Of a stretch of DNA of 64,000 bases, positions 26,130-34,675 are shown in pieces. The position numbers and the translations under genes were made by a program. The number at the start of each line of letters is the position of its first letter. Positions within the stretch are counted from its first letter, which is position 1. The stretch is from Halobacterium zhouii (lineage in GTDB: Archaea; Halobacteriota; Halobacteria; Halobacteriales; Halobacteriaceae), in NCBI RefSeq assembly GCF_021249405.1, contig NZ_CP089593.1, forward strand, positions 1 to 64,000, given 5' to 3'. Below the pieces are notes generated by a model, which had not been told where the DNA came from, did no database searches, and saw only the letters and a program-made list of their open reading frames with translations.

Positions 26130-27113
26130 ATGGGACGAATGGTCGACGGTGACTGGCACACGGACGAGGAGATGGTCGAACACGGCGAGAACGGGGAGTT
26201 CGAGCGCGAAACCACGACGTTCCGGGAGTGGGTCGGTGAGGACTACCCCGCCGAGTCCGGGCGTTACCACCTCTACGTGTCGTACGCCTGCCCGTGGGCG
26301 CACCGCACGCTCCTGGTGCGCGCGCTGAAGGGTCTCGAGGACGCCGTCTCGGTGAGCGTCGTCGACCCCGTGCGCTACGACCAGGGCTGGGAGTTCGATG
26401 CGGACGTGCCCGGTAGCACGCCCGACCACCTGTTCGACTCGGAGTACCTCCGCGAGGTGTACGCGCGCGCCGACCCGGACTACTCCGGGCGGGTCACCGT
26501 GCCGGTGCTCTACGACACCGAGGCGGACACCATCGTGAACAACGAGAGCGAGGAGATCATACGGATGCTCGACGGCGCGTTCGAGGAGTTCGCGACGCGT
26601 GACGTCGACCTCTACCCCGAGGGCTACGAGGACGAGGTCGACCGCCTCGCCGAGGAGATCTACACGCCCATCAACAACGGCGTCTACCGCGCCGGGTTCG
26701 CGGACACCCAGGACGCCTACGAGGACGCCGTCGCGGACCTCTTCGACGCGCTCGACCACTACGACGACGTGCTCGCGGACCAGCGCTACCTCGCCGGGGA
26801 CGCACTCACGCTCGCGGACGTCGCGATGTTCACCACGCTCTACCGCTTCGACGAAGTGTACCACACGCACTTCAAGTGCAACCGCCGCGAGATCACTGAC
26901 TACGACAACCTCTGGCCGTACCTCCGGGAACTCTGCCAGCTCCCCCACGTCGCCGAAACCTGCCACATGGACCACGTAAAGAACCACTACTACCGCAGCC
27001 ACGCCCAACTGAATCCGAAGCGCATCGTCCCGGTCGGCCCGGACCCGGACTTCTACGCGCCCCACGGTCGCGAGGACCTGCCGGGCGGGCCGCCCGCGTC
27101 GCTCCAGCAGTGA
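26130..27113 (+). CDS. Xi-class glutathione-S-transferase-like reductase
   Basis: 327 residues of the S-glutathionyl-hydroquinone reductase (Xi-GST/YqjG) family. [13 protein letters not shown] near residue 50 holds the catalytic Cys. [32 protein letters not shown] and the C-terminal all-helical domain ([39 protein letters not shown]) are typical. Haloarchaea use gamma-glutamylcysteine rather than glutathione, so the co-substrate is probably that thiol (inference). An in-frame ATG three codons downstream is an alternative start. Confidence 0.85.
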   Translation: MGRMVDGDWHTDEEMVEHGENGEFERETTTFREWVGEDYPAESGRYHLYVSYACPWAHRTLLVRALKGLEDAVSVSVVDPVRYDQGWEFDADVPGSTPDHLFDSEYLREVYARADPDYSGRVTVPVLYDTEADTIVNNESEEIIRMLDGAFEEFATRDVDLYPEGYEDEVDRLAEEIYTPINNGVYRAGFADTQDAYEDAVADLFDALDHYDDVLADQRYLAGDALTLADVAMFTTLYRFDEVYHTHFKCNRREITDYDNLWPYLRELCQLPHVAETCHMDHVKNHYYRSHAQLNPKRIVPVGPDPDFYAPHGREDLPGGPPASLQQ

Positions 27114-27166
27114 GCGACTGAACACCCCAGGGTGACGATTTAGTCGCTTGGCGTCGAACGTCGAGT

Positions 27167-27646
27167 ATGGCTCTCTCCCGCGAGGACGCGCCCGGTCTGC
27201 TCGTCGCCATCGTCGCCTGCAACGTCGTCGGTGCGGCGCCCGCGTTCGTCACTGCGACCGGGTCGGACTCGTGGTACCGGTCTCTCGCCGACCCGGCGCT
27301 CGCACCACCGAACTGGGTGTTCGCGCCCGTGTGGACGACGCTGTTCGTGCTCATGGGTGTCGCCGCATACATCGTCTACCAGGGCGGCGTCGGCCGGGAG
27401 CGAACGACGGCGCTGGCGCTGTTCGTCGTCCAGTTCGCGTTCAACGTGGCGTGGACGCTGGTGTTCTTCGGGAGCGAGAGCATCGCCGGCGGACTCGCCG
27501 TCATCGCCGTCCTCTGGATACTCATCGCCGCCAGACTCGTGGCGTTCTGGCGCGTCCGCCGGACTGCTGGCCTCCTGCTCGTTCCGTACCTCGCGTGGGT
27601 GAGCTTCGCGACGTACCTGAATTACGCGTTTTGGGCGCTGAACTAG
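27167..27646 (+). CDS. tspO: TspO/MBR family membrane protein
   Basis: 159 residues with five transmembrane helices, the TspO fold. Family hallmarks: [25 protein letters not shown], the P-x2-PPxWxFxPVW motif, and [11 protein letters not shown]. It binds porphyrins or haem intermediates and has been linked to oxidative or light regulation. Its stop overlaps the 3' end of the next gene by four bases in convergent orientation. Confidence 0.93.
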   Translation: MALSREDAPGLLVAIVACNVVGAAPAFVTATGSDSWYRSLADPALAPPNWVFAPVWTTLFVLMGVAAYIVYQGGVGRERTTALALFVVQFAFNVAWTLVFFGSESIAGGLAVIAVLWILIAARLVAFWRVRRTAGLLLVPYLAWVSFATYLNYAFWALN

Positions 27647-27990
27647 GCGTTCTCGACGGTGTCGTCGTCGAACCCGCCGGGATTGTCGACGCCGTCCTCG
27701 CCGCCGCGCTGTTCGGCGTCGATGCCGACCTCCCCCTCCGCCCACTCGTTGATCTTCGTCTCGATGTCCATGAGCACCTCCTCGGGTTCGGTGTCCTCCG
27801 CCCGCGCGAGTTGCACGACGTACGCCGACACCAGGCCCAGGTGCGGCGTGAAGTCGTCGCGGTCCCGGTGGTCGTTCTGTAGGAACATCTCCGGGCCGTT
27901 CGGCCCGTGGTAGAGCAGCGCCATCGGCACGTCGTCGAGCGTCGAGATCGTTTCGATGACCTTCTCCTGGTACTCGGTGAGGTCTGCCAT
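27643..27990 (-). CDS. Conserved small acidic protein
   Basis: 115 residues, starting MADLTEYQEKVIETISTLDD and followed by VPMALLYHGPNGPEMFLQNDHRDRDDF, a core of alternating strand and helix, then an acidic Gly/Asp tail. It looks conserved and globular but I cannot name a function. Confidence 0.6.
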   Translation of the reverse strand: MADLTEYQEKVIETISTLDDVPMALLYHGPNGPEMFLQNDHRDRDDFTPHLGLVSAYVVQLARAEDTEPEEVLMDIETKINEWAEGEVGIDAEQRGGEDGVDNPGGFDDDTVENA

Positions 27991-28031
27991 GCGTGGACTG
28001 TACACACGCGCCGGGAAGAACCCTATCATTC

Positions 28032-28150
28032 GACACGCACCTTTTTACTGCGGGGGTTTCCTCGTTCGCGGCGCACAGCGCCGCTCACTGCGGGAACCCC
28101 CGTTGTAAAAATCTGCACCAAAAACCTCCCGCGAACGCGCAGCGTTCGCG
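28032..28150. repeat. Hairpin repeat downstream of rfcA
   Basis: TTTTTACTGCGGGGGTTTCC ... GGGAACCCCCGTTGTAAAAA is an imperfect stem of about 20 bases (28040-28112), followed by CTGCACCAAAAACCTCCCGC and a GCGAACGC/GCGTTCGC hairpin. The word order resembles family 1 (stem ending in AAAA, then a CAC-AAAA-CTCC core) but diverges too much to count as a clear copy. Confidence 0.45.
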
Positions 28151-28159
28151 GTGGGTGTC

Positions 28160-29131
28160 TCAGTTCTCCGCCTGCAGCGCGACGGACGCCAGCAGCGCCT
28201 CCAACTGTACGCGTTCGTTCGCGCCTTCCGCGATGCGGTAGTCGGCTTCGCCGAGGCGTTCGAGCAGGCGGACGGCGTGCTCGTCGTCCACGTCGAAGTT
28301 CCACACCGAGCGGTGGACCTGGTCGATGATGTCGCCGCCCGCGAGACCGCGGTTCGTGAGCAGGTCGTCGAGCGCGCTGCGCGCGGCGGTGAAGTCGCCG
28401 TCCAGGGCTTCGGTCACCATCCCTTCGATCTCTTCGGGGCGCGCGGTCGCGGTGATGGCGTACACCACCTCTTCGTCGACGGCGTCGCCGGTGGCCGAGG
28501 CGGCCTGGAGCGCGTTCAGGGCCTTCCGCATGTCGCCGTCGGCGGCGTAGACGAGCGCGTCGATGCCGTCCTCGGTGTAGTCGAGTCCCTCGTTCTCGGC
28601 GATTTCGCGGATGCGCGTGGCGACGTCCTCGTCCGAGATGGGGGAAAAGCGGAACACGGCACACCGGGACTGGATGGGGTCGATGATCTGACTGGAGTAG
28701 TTACACGAGAGGATAAAGCGGGTGTTGTTCGTGAACTGCTCCATCGTCCGGCGGAGCGCGGACTGCGCGTCGCTGGTGAGCGCGTCGGCCTCGTCGAGGA
28801 AGATGATGCGGTAGGGGTAGCCGCCGAAGGAGGTGCGCGCGAAGTTCTTGATGCGGTCCCGGACCACGTCGATGCCCCGTTCGTCGCTGGCGTTCAACTC
28901 GAGGAAGTTGTCCCGCCAGTCGTCGCCGTACACCTCCTTGGCGATCGACACGGCCGAGGCCGTCTTCCCGACGCCTGCCGGCCCTGCGAACAGGAGGTGC
29001 GGGAGGTCGTCGCGGGCGACGTAGCTCTCGAGTCGGTCCGTGATGTCCGGGTGGCCGATGACGTCCGCGAGACGCTCGGGTCGGTACTTCTCGACCCAGA
29101 TCTCCTGTCGGCCAGCCGCGTCGTCTGTCAT
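28160..29131 (-). CDS. rfcA: Replication factor C small subunit
   Basis: 323 residues, canonical RFC small subunit of the clamp loader. Walker [11 protein letters not shown] near residue 50, DEAD-like box FLDEADALT near residue 110, SRC motif [10 protein letters not shown] near residue 155, sensor-2 and C-terminal collar present. It oligomerises with a large RFC subunit and loads PCNA. Together with the divergent paralog at 62-1066, the window holds two of the usual three haloarchaeal rfc genes. Confidence 0.96.
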   Translation of the reverse strand: MTDDAAGRQEIWVEKYRPERLADVIGHPDITDRLESYVARDDLPHLLFAGPAGVGKTASAVSIAKEVYGDDWRDNFLELNASDERGIDVVRDRIKNFARTSFGGYPYRIIFLDEADALTSDAQSALRRTMEQFTNNTRFILSCNYSSQIIDPIQSRCAVFRFSPISDEDVATRIREIAENEGLDYTEDGIDALVYAADGDMRKALNALQAASATGDAVDEEVVYAITATARPEEIEGMVTEALDGDFTAARSALDDLLTNRGLAGGDIIDQVHRSVWNFDVDDEHAVRLLERLGEADYRIAEGANERVQLEALLASVALQAEN

Positions 29132-29433
29132 GTCCGCAGCCAGGGGCCGGGCGTTCATAAAGCGTCCGAACAGTGCGTCTTCGAGCGTAGCGAGAAGACG
29201 CAGAATGGCGAACGGCGACCGGAGGGAGCCGTGAGAAGCGAGGCTCCGAACGGAGTGGGGAGCCTCGTTACAGCGAGCGGGGAGCGGAGCGAACCGCGAA
29301 CAGCGAGAGTGCGAGCGCAGCGAGGACCCTCGGAATAGTGAGCGGGGGATGGAGCGACCCTGGAGCACCAGACGCAGTTTACGGGCACTCGGGAGCCAGC
29401 CGCGAGCAACCCCACCGCAAGTGTTGGATGGGA
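29132..29433. repeat. Intergenic hairpin-rich stretch
   Basis: Upstream of rfcA. Hairpins include GCGTCTTCG..CGAGAAGACGC (near 29171-29202) and GAGGCTCC..GGGAGCCTC (near 29239-29268), with GAGCGNAGCGAG-type loops shared with the clusters near 26.0 and 63.4 kb. No credible ORF. Confidence 0.5.
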
Positions 29434-29445
29434 AATATGTTTATG
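29434..29445 (+). promoter_or_regulatory. TATA box of the polymer-forming membrane protein gene
   Basis: AATATGTTTATG lies about 25-36 bases before the ATG at 29470, matching a leaderless transcript. It is an AT-rich island in GC-rich sequence. Confidence 0.5.
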
Positions 29446-29469
29446 GCGGTGGACGTTGTCAGTGCGGCT

Positions 29470-30534
29470 ATGGCCACCAGTGTCGGGCGTCACGCGCTCG
29501 CAGTCACGCTCGTGGTGCTTCTCGCTACGTCGCTGTTCGCTGGCGTCGCTGCCGCCGACCAGCGCACCGGTGACACGATCATCGTCGAGGAGGGCGAGAC
29601 GGTCACGGGCGGACTCCAGGCTACGGGCGGCACCGTCATCGTGCGCGGTACCGTCGAGGGCGACCTGGAGGCGTTCGCCGGCACGATCGAGATCGCCGAA
29701 AGCGGGGTCGTCACCGGTGACGTCACCGCCGTCGGCGGGTCGGTCCGCATCGCCGGTCGCGTGGAGGGTGACGCCCAGCTCGCGAGCGGAACCGTCGTCA
29801 TCACGGAGTCCGCCGTCGTGACCGGGGACGTCCAGGCGGCCACCGGGTCGTTCACGCTCGACGGTACCGTCCAGGGGTCCGTGCGCGTCGGCGCAGGGAC
29901 TATCGTGCTCGGCCCGCAGGCCGTCGTCCAGGGTGACCTCGTCTACGACGGCGACCTCACCCGCGCGGAGGGGTCAGCCGTCGGCGGACAGGTGCGTGAG
30001 GACTCCAGTCTTGGCGGTGGGTTCGGCGTGCCGTCCATCGCGTCCTGGGTGGTGTCGCTGTACAGCCTGCTCGTCACGCTCCTCGTCGGCGCGCTCCTGT
30101 TGCTCGTGCTTCCCGGCACCAGCGCCACCGTCGCCAGAGAGACCGCGAACTCGCCGGTCCGAACCGCCGTCCTCGGTATCCTCGTGCTCGTCGGCGTGCC
30201 GCTGCTCGTCGTCGTGTTGTTGCTCACCGTCGTCGGCATCCCCATCGCGTTCGTCGTCGCGTTCCTGTACGCACTCTTGTTGTGGCTCGCGTTCGTCTGG
30301 GGGCAGTACGCCATCGGCGCGTGGCTGCTCGGCCTCGCTGACACCGACAGCCGGTGGCTTGCCCTGATCGTCGGTGTGCTCGTCGTCTTCCTGCTCGGCC
30401 TCGTGCCGATTCTCGGCGGCATCGTCTCGTTCGTCGTACTCCTGTTCGGTCTCGGCGGCGTCGGGGTCGCCGTCTACCGCGCAGGTCGTCGACGGCGTGA
30501 GGACGACACGCTGCGCCGCGAGAACGGAGTCTGA
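29470..30534 (+). CDS. Polymer-forming (bactofilin-like) membrane protein
   Basis: 354 residues. A signal peptide or first helix (HALAVTLVVLLATSLFAGVAAA) is followed by a beta-solenoid of short repeats, each like GxVxxDVxAxGGSVxIxG (about residues 40-165), typical of bactofilin/polymer-forming cytoskeletal domains. Then come four to five membrane helices (residues 190-340) and a basic tail RAGRRRRED. The solenoid would be extracellular if the first segment is cleaved. A role in cell-surface scaffolding is inferred only. Confidence 0.75.
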   Translation: MATSVGRHALAVTLVVLLATSLFAGVAAADQRTGDTIIVEEGETVTGGLQATGGTVIVRGTVEGDLEAFAGTIEIAESGVVTGDVTAVGGSVRIAGRVEGDAQLASGTVVITESAVVTGDVQAATGSFTLDGTVQGSVRVGAGTIVLGPQAVVQGDLVYDGDLTRAEGSAVGGQVREDSSLGGGFGVPSIASWVVSLYSLLVTLLVGALLLLVLPGTSATVARETANSPVRTAVLGILVLVGVPLLVVVLLLTVVGIPIAFVVAFLYALLLWLAFVWGQYAIGAWLLGLADTDSRWLALIVGVLVVFLLGLVPILGGIVSFVVLLFGLGGVGVAVYRAGRRRREDDTLRRENGV

Positions 30535-30589
30535 CTGCGTCGACACCGCGACCGCACCGCCTAAGGCCGCCTGTCCGCTACTCGGAACC

Positions 30590-30787
30590 ATGCGCGTGAC
30601 CGTCGAGGTGGTCGGAGCGGACACCCACGAGTTCGACGTGACCGACGAGACGTACGCGGACCTCCTCGAGCGCGTCGACCTCAGCCCCCACGAGGTGTCC
30701 GTGATGGTCGACGGACGCCCGGTCCCCGAGAACCAGTCCGTCGACGCCGAACACGTCCGCGTCCTCCGCCTCATCCGGGGTGGGTAG
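30590..30787 (+). CDS. samp2: Ubiquitin-like small archaeal modifier protein SAMP2
   Basis: 65-residue beta-grasp protein ending in Arg-Gly-Gly, the diglycine used for adenylation by UbaA and for isopeptide linkage (sampylation). In Haloferax volcanii SAMP2 also supplies sulfur for tRNA thiolation. DLSPHEVSVMVDGRPVPENQ and VRVLRLIRGG are nearly the SAMP2 consensus. Start by family. The next gene begins immediately after its stop codon, implying co-transcription. Confidence 0.93.
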   Translation: MRVTVEVVGADTHEFDVTDETYADLLERVDLSPHEVSVMVDGRPVPENQSVDAEHVRVLRLIRGG

Positions 30788-30788
30788 C

Positions 30789-31280
30789 GTGGCGGACTAC
30801 TGGGACGCCGACAGCGCGGCGCGCGACCCCACCGTTCGTCGCGCTACCGAAGCAGATCACCTCGACGCGCTGCGGATTCTCGACGCCGCGATGCTCGAGA
30901 CCGACGCCGACGCGATCCAGGAGCGCATCGACGCCGGAACTGTTCTCGTTGCGGTCGACGGCGAGCGCGTCGTCGGAGCACTCGTCGCCGCCCCCCGAAA
31001 CAGCGAACTGGACGAGGAACCACGCGACGGTGAACTGGACGAGGAACCACACGACGGTGAACTGGACGAGGAACCACACGACGCCGGTGCACACGTCGAT
31101 GCAATCGCAGTCCGGCGGCGCCGCCGAGCGAGCGGGATCGGCTCCCGACTGGTCGAGGCCGCCGTGGAGCACTGGACGCCGCTCACGGCCGAGTTCGATC
31201 CCGACGTGAAGCCGTTCTACGAGAATCTGGGGTTCGACTGCGAAGCGACGGGAGAGCGGTTCCGAGGCGTGCTGGACTGA
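30789..31280 (+). CDS. GNAT-type acetyltransferase with internal 9-residue tandem repeat
   Basis: 163 residues (GTG at 30789; an in-frame GTG at 30780 overlaps samp2). RRATEADHLDALRILDAAML and the acetyl-CoA-binding motif AIAVRRRRRASGIGSRLVEAA followed by FYENLGFDCEATGERFRG define a GNAT fold. Between strand 3 and strand 4 lies ELDEEPHDG repeated three times, an acidic loop expansion. Substrate unknown; its tight link to samp2 hints at a related role (inference). Confidence 0.75.
   Translation: MADYWDADSAARDPTVRRATEADHLDALRILDAAMLETDADAIQERIDAGTVLVAVDGERVVGALVAAPRNSELDEEPRDGELDEEPHDGELDEEPHDAGAHVDAIAVRRRRRASGIGSRLVEAAVEHWTPLTAEFDPDVKPFYENLGFDCEATGERFRGVLD
31005..31085 (+). repeat. 27-base tandem repeat inside the GNAT gene
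   Basis: Three units of 27 bases beginning GAACTGGACGAGGAACCAC at 31005, 31032 and 31059. Units 2 and 3 are identical through 25 bases; unit 1 differs at one base. In-frame, so copy-number change would add or remove nine residues. Confidence 0.9.
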
Positions 31281-31302
31281 CAGCGGTCAGACGCGCTCGC
31301 GC

Positions 31303-32673
31303 TCAGATGAGCGGTTCGACCAGGTCGCGGCCCGCGCCGAGCAGCGTCTCGACGCGCTCGGGGCTGTCCGCCTCCGCGTAGACCCGCATCTTCGGCTCCG
31401 TCCCAGAGGGCCGGACGAGCAGCCACGTGCCGTCCGCGAGCAAGATCTTGAAGCCGTCCGCGTCGTTCACGCGCTCGACGTCCACGCCCGCGACTGCGTC
31501 CGGGAGTCGGTCCGCGAGGTCGTCGAGTACCGCCTGTTTGCGGTCGTCCGGGCAGTCCACGCTCACCTTGTCCTGGTGGATGTCGCCGTGCTCGGCGGTG
31601 ATGGCGTCGAGGCGCGCGTCGAGGGACTGCTCGCTCGCCGCGGCGCCCGCGAGCAGCGCCATCAGCACGCCGTCCTTCTCCCGGACGTGGCCGCGCATCG
31701 TGTAGCCGCCGGACTCCTCGCCGCCGAACAGCGCGTCGTGCTCGCCCATCGCCGCCGCCACCCACTTGAAGCCGACCGGCGTCTCCACCACCTCGCAGTC
31801 GTGGGCTTCGGCGAGTCTGTCCACGAGGAACGTCGTCGAGACGGTGCGAACGGCGGGCCCCGAGTCATCCTCGAGCAGGTAGTCGTAGGCGAGCGCGTAG
31901 AATCGGTTCCCGTCGAGTACGCCGCGTTCGGGCGTGACCACCGCGACGCGGTCGGCGTCGCCGTCGTTCGCCACGCCGAAGTCCGCGTCGTGCTCCTCGA
32001 CGGCGTCAGCGAGTCCGCGGAGGTTCTCCTCGTCGGGTTCCGGGGGCGTACCGCCGAACGTGGGGTCGCGCTCGCAGCGCCGGCGAACTACGTCCGCGCC
32101 CGCCCGTTCGAGGAGCGCGTCTGTGACGCCGCGCCCGCTCCCGTGCATCGCGTCGTAGACGACCGTCAGCTCCGAGAGGTCCGCATCCACGAGACCGAGG
32201 CAGTGTTCGGCGTGAGACTCCACGAAATCCACGTCCCGGACATCGCCGGTCCGCTCGCCGGTCTCGGGTTCCCGCAGGTTCGCCTCGATGGCCTCCGTGA
32301 CCTCGGGGAGCGCGGGCGCGCCGTCCGAGGGGATGAACTTCACGCCGTTGTACTCCGGCGGGTTGTGGGAGGCCGTGATGACGAGCGCGCCCGCAAGGTC
32401 CCGCTCCACGATGGCGTGGGCGACGAGCGGCGTCGGGCAGTCCCGCTCCGGGAGCACCACGTCGAAGCCGTTGATCGCCAGCACGTCTGCGGCGTCCTCC
32501 GCGAACCCGCGGGACGTCTCGCGGGCGTCGTAGCCGACCGCGACCGTCTCGCTGCCTCGACTCTCCTCTGCCAGGTGGTCGGCGGCGGCCTGCGCGACCA
32601 TCCGGACGCGCTCGCTCGTGAACGTGTCGAGCGTGGCGCGCCAGCCGTCGGTCCCGAATGAGATGGCGTCCAT
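31303..32673 (-). CDS. Phosphohexomutase (phosphoglucomutase/phosphomannomutase/GlmM type)
   Basis: 456 residues of the alpha-D-phosphohexomutase family. Active-site phosphoserine loop ITASHNPPEYNG near residue 100, metal-binding loop NDGDADR near residue 240, sugar-binding FGGEESGGY near residue 325 and phosphate-binding VRPSGTEPKMR near residue 420. It interconverts sugar 1- and 6-phosphates for glycan precursors; glucose, mannose or glucosamine specificity is not resolvable. Start at MDAISFGTDGWR. Confidence 0.92.
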   Translation of the reverse strand: MDAISFGTDGWRATLDTFTSERVRMVAQAAADHLAEESRGSETVAVGYDARETSRGFAEDAADVLAINGFDVVLPERDCPTPLVAHAIVERDLAGALVITASHNPPEYNGVKFIPSDGAPALPEVTEAIEANLREPETGERTGDVRDVDFVESHAEHCLGLVDADLSELTVVYDAMHGSGRGVTDALLERAGADVVRRRCERDPTFGGTPPEPDEENLRGLADAVEEHDADFGVANDGDADRVAVVTPERGVLDGNRFYALAYDYLLEDDSGPAVRTVSTTFLVDRLAEAHDCEVVETPVGFKWVAAAMGEHDALFGGEESGGYTMRGHVREKDGVLMALLAGAAASEQSLDARLDAITAEHGDIHQDKVSVDCPDDRKQAVLDDLADRLPDAVAGVDVERVNDADGFKILLADGTWLLVRPSGTEPKMRVYAEADSPERVETLLGAGRDLVEPLI

Positions 32674-32777
32674 GTCCTGAGCGTCGTTGTGTCTCGTGAA
32701 AATCTCTGCGGTCCCCCGGACGTGTCGGCGAGCGGACTGAAACGAACTGCCGGAAACGGCGTCGGGGACCGAGAGGC

Positions 32778-32785
32778 GTTTAACA
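32778..32785 (+). promoter_or_regulatory. TATA box of the FMN reductase gene
   Basis: GTTTAACA centred 27 bases before the ATG at 32808, consistent with a leaderless transcript. Confidence 0.5.
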
Positions 32786-32807
32786 GAACAGGTCGAAATT
32801 GCCGGTA

Positions 32808-33392
32808 ATGACAGATGCGCCGCTCGTCGTCGGCGTCTCCGGCAGTCGCCGCGACGGCAGTCACACACTGAAGGGCATCAAACTCGCGCTCGCCGCCGCC
32901 GAGGCCGAGGGCGCGGAGACGGACCTGATCGACCTCGGCGACGTCGACCTGCCGCTGTACCACCCGGACCGCGACGCCGCGGACTCCGGCGACGCGGTCG
33001 ACCTGTTGGCGCGCGTTCGCGCCGCCGACGCCGTCGTCGTCGGGTCGCCGGTGTACCACGCGAGCTACTCCTCGACGTTCCGGAACTTCCACGACTACTG
33101 CGGGTTCGACGAGTACGAGGACACCGTCGTCGGCCTGCTCGTCGTCGCGGGCGGCGGCACCATCGCGTCGACGCTCGACCACATGCGCGTCACGATGCGC
33201 GGCGTCCACGCCCACGTCATCCCGGGGCAGGTCGGCGTCCGCAACGCCTCTAGCAAGTTCGAAGCCGACGGCACGATGATCGATTCGGACATCGCGGACC
33301 GAATCGACGCGCTCGCCGAGGACGTCGTCGAGGAAGCCCGCATCCGGATGGCAGCGCGCGACCAGACCGAAACGGCGTCGGTGGACGACTGA
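32808..33392 (+). CDS. NAD(P)H-dependent FMN reductase
   Basis: 194-residue flavodoxin-like reductase of the NADPH-dependent FMN reductase family. GVSGSRRDGSHT near residue 10 binds the FMN phosphate, and VVGSPVYHASYSSTFRNFHDY near residue 75 covers the isoalloxazine ring. It would use NAD(P)H to reduce FMN or azo/quinone-type acceptors. ATG at 32808 preferred over the in-frame TTG three codons earlier because of the TATA spacing. Confidence 0.87.
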   Translation: MTDAPLVVGVSGSRRDGSHTLKGIKLALAAAEAEGAETDLIDLGDVDLPLYHPDRDAADSGDAVDLLARVRAADAVVVGSPVYHASYSSTFRNFHDYCGFDEYEDTVVGLLVVAGGGTIASTLDHMRVTMRGVHAHVIPGQVGVRNASSKFEADGTMIDSDIADRIDALAEDVVEEARIRMAARDQTETASVDD

Positions 33393-33434
33393 CGCGGGCC
33401 GGCGGCTCCCCGCGGCCGACCTCGGGTGTCTCCC

Positions 33435-33668
33435 TCAGAACAGCCCCTCTTTCTCGGCCCGCGAGAGCTGTTTTATCTCGTGCTCGCGGCGCATCGCCGC
33501 CGACTTCGACTCGAAGGACTCCGTGTGCCGCAGTTCGACCGGCGTGCGGCCCCGCGTGTACTTCGCACCGTCGCCCGCGTCGTGTTCCGCGACGCGCCGC
33601 TGGACGTCCGTGGTGTACCCCGTGTAGTAGGTGTCGTCGCTGCACTCGAGGACGTAGACGTGGTGCAC
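33435..33668 (-). CDS. GIY-YIG nuclease-superfamily protein (UPF0213/YhbQ-like)
   Basis: 77 residues: [39 protein letters not shown] is a GIY-YIG domain with the family Tyr, Arg and His; the catalytic Glu is near [11 protein letters not shown]. Such single-domain proteins may be structure-specific nucleases, but activity is unproven. Only the domain is present, with no extra DNA-binding module. Confidence 0.87.
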   Translation of the reverse strand: MHHVYVLECSDDTYYTGYTTDVQRRVAEHDAGDGAKYTRGRTPVELRHTESFESKSAAMRREHEIKQLSRAEKEGLF

Positions 33669-33935
33669 GAACGGAGTGTTGGCTGCAGCGGAAACGTGTG
33701 TTTCGGTAGCGCTCTAGCCGGTCGCGCCGCTGGCGTGGACGCTGATAGAGCGACTGCGTGGACGACGAGCAGAATGGCCGGAGCGAGCGGAAACCCGTAC
33801 CGAACGTCGAGGCAATCGCTCGCGTGGCGAGCGACCTCCGTTGCCGCGCGGGCGCCGACGGGCAGGGTCGTTTCGCGGTGGCCGGGTTCCGCGGTGGTCG
33901 GGGAGTCTATTCAGCGGCGGTCGTGGCGAGTTCGG

Positions 33936-34085
33936 TCACGCTTCGCGCGCTCGGTTCCGTGACACCTCCGCGATGCCGACGTTGGCCGAGCAGTTCGGAC
34001 AGGCCAGCAGTCGGCCGTCCTCGTCCGAGAAGACGCGCGCGAAGTTGTCCGAAACGTGGCCATCACAGTAGTCACAGCGTGCCAT
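33936..34085 (-). CDS. 49-residue zinc-ribbon miniprotein (DUF7563-like)
   Basis: Starts MARCDYCDGHVSDNFARVF and continues DGRLLACPNCSANVG; two CxxC pairs (4-7 and 29-32) make a single zinc site. The pattern is common among short haloarchaeal proteins (associated here with DUF7563). It is preceded on its strand by an unusually AT-rich 60-base promoter region. Function unknown. Confidence 0.65.
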   Translation of the reverse strand: MARCDYCDGHVSDNFARVFSDEDGRLLACPNCSANVGIAEVSRNRAREA

Positions 34086-34117
34086 GTACTGGAGTCGACG
34101 GGTCACCGCCGACGGAT

Positions 34118-34180
34118 GTGTTTACCCTTCACACACCTAAATGGGTTTTCCCAAATCTAAACATAATTTGCCCCATGGCG
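34118..34180 (-). promoter_or_regulatory. AT-rich promoter island upstream of the zinc-ribbon miniprotein
   Basis: Contains AAATGGGTTTTCCCAAATCT, where TGGG/CCCA pair around TTTT, and AAACATAATTTG. On the minus strand GGTAAACAC and CATTTAGG could serve as TATA elements. It stands out from the GC-rich surroundings. The adjoining bases up to 34349 show no ORF. Confidence 0.4.
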
Positions 34181-34349
34181 AACGAGAGACGGTTGATGTC
34201 GTAATCATCTGGGTCGTAGCTGGGTGGTATCGCGGACGGGGGTTTCAGGGGGTGTGCCGACACTTTACAACTCCTGGTCGTTTTATTCGTTCTCCAATCG
34301 AATAGGAACCGAGGGCTACGGGTGGCTGAGGCGGGTGATTATGGGAAGC

Positions 34350-34358
34350 CTTATAATC
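34350..34358 (+). promoter_or_regulatory. TATA box of the histone-fold miniprotein gene
   Basis: CTTATAATC ends 24 bases before the ATG at 34382; a strong TATA and leaderless spacing suggest high expression. Confidence 0.6.
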
Positions 34359-34381
34359 AGGGCGGGAAAAACCCGAGTTGT

Positions 34382-34549
34382 ATGGCAGACCTCATCGTCA
34401 AGGCCGCTGTGAAGGAAGCACTCGATGACAAGAACGTCGCCTCCGACTTCTACGAGGCGCTCGACGACAAGGTCGAGGATCTCCTCGACGACGCCGCTGG
34501 CCGCGCCGAGTCCAACGGTCGCAAGACGGTCCAGCCGCGCGACCTGTAA
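34382..34549 (+). CDS. Histone-fold-like DNA-binding miniprotein (DUF1931-like)
   Basis: 55 residues: ADLIVKAAVKEALDDKNVASDFYEALDDKVEDLLDDAAGRAESNGRKTV. The long central helix and the terminal RKTVQPRDL are reminiscent of half of a histone fold, where R-x-T-x-x-x-x-D ends the core. The length covers helix-strand-helix only. Likely a dimeric nucleoid or regulatory protein (inference by resemblance). Confidence 0.7.
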   Translation: MADLIVKAAVKEALDDKNVASDFYEALDDKVEDLLDDAAGRAESNGRKTVQPRDL

Positions 34550-34675
34550 ACTCGGTCGACCTTCTTTCCATTATTTTCCGACGTCCCAGCGACAGCAGTG
34601 TTCAGCGTCGCCAGTACGCGTGGCACTGTCGACAGCGACCGCAAAACACGGTCTCGGGCAGGATGCCGCCAGAAA

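Noticed and set aside
33669..33935. Membrane-protein-like frame on the minus strand
   Set aside because: A short hydrophobic run exists but there is no convincing start, length or conservation clue.
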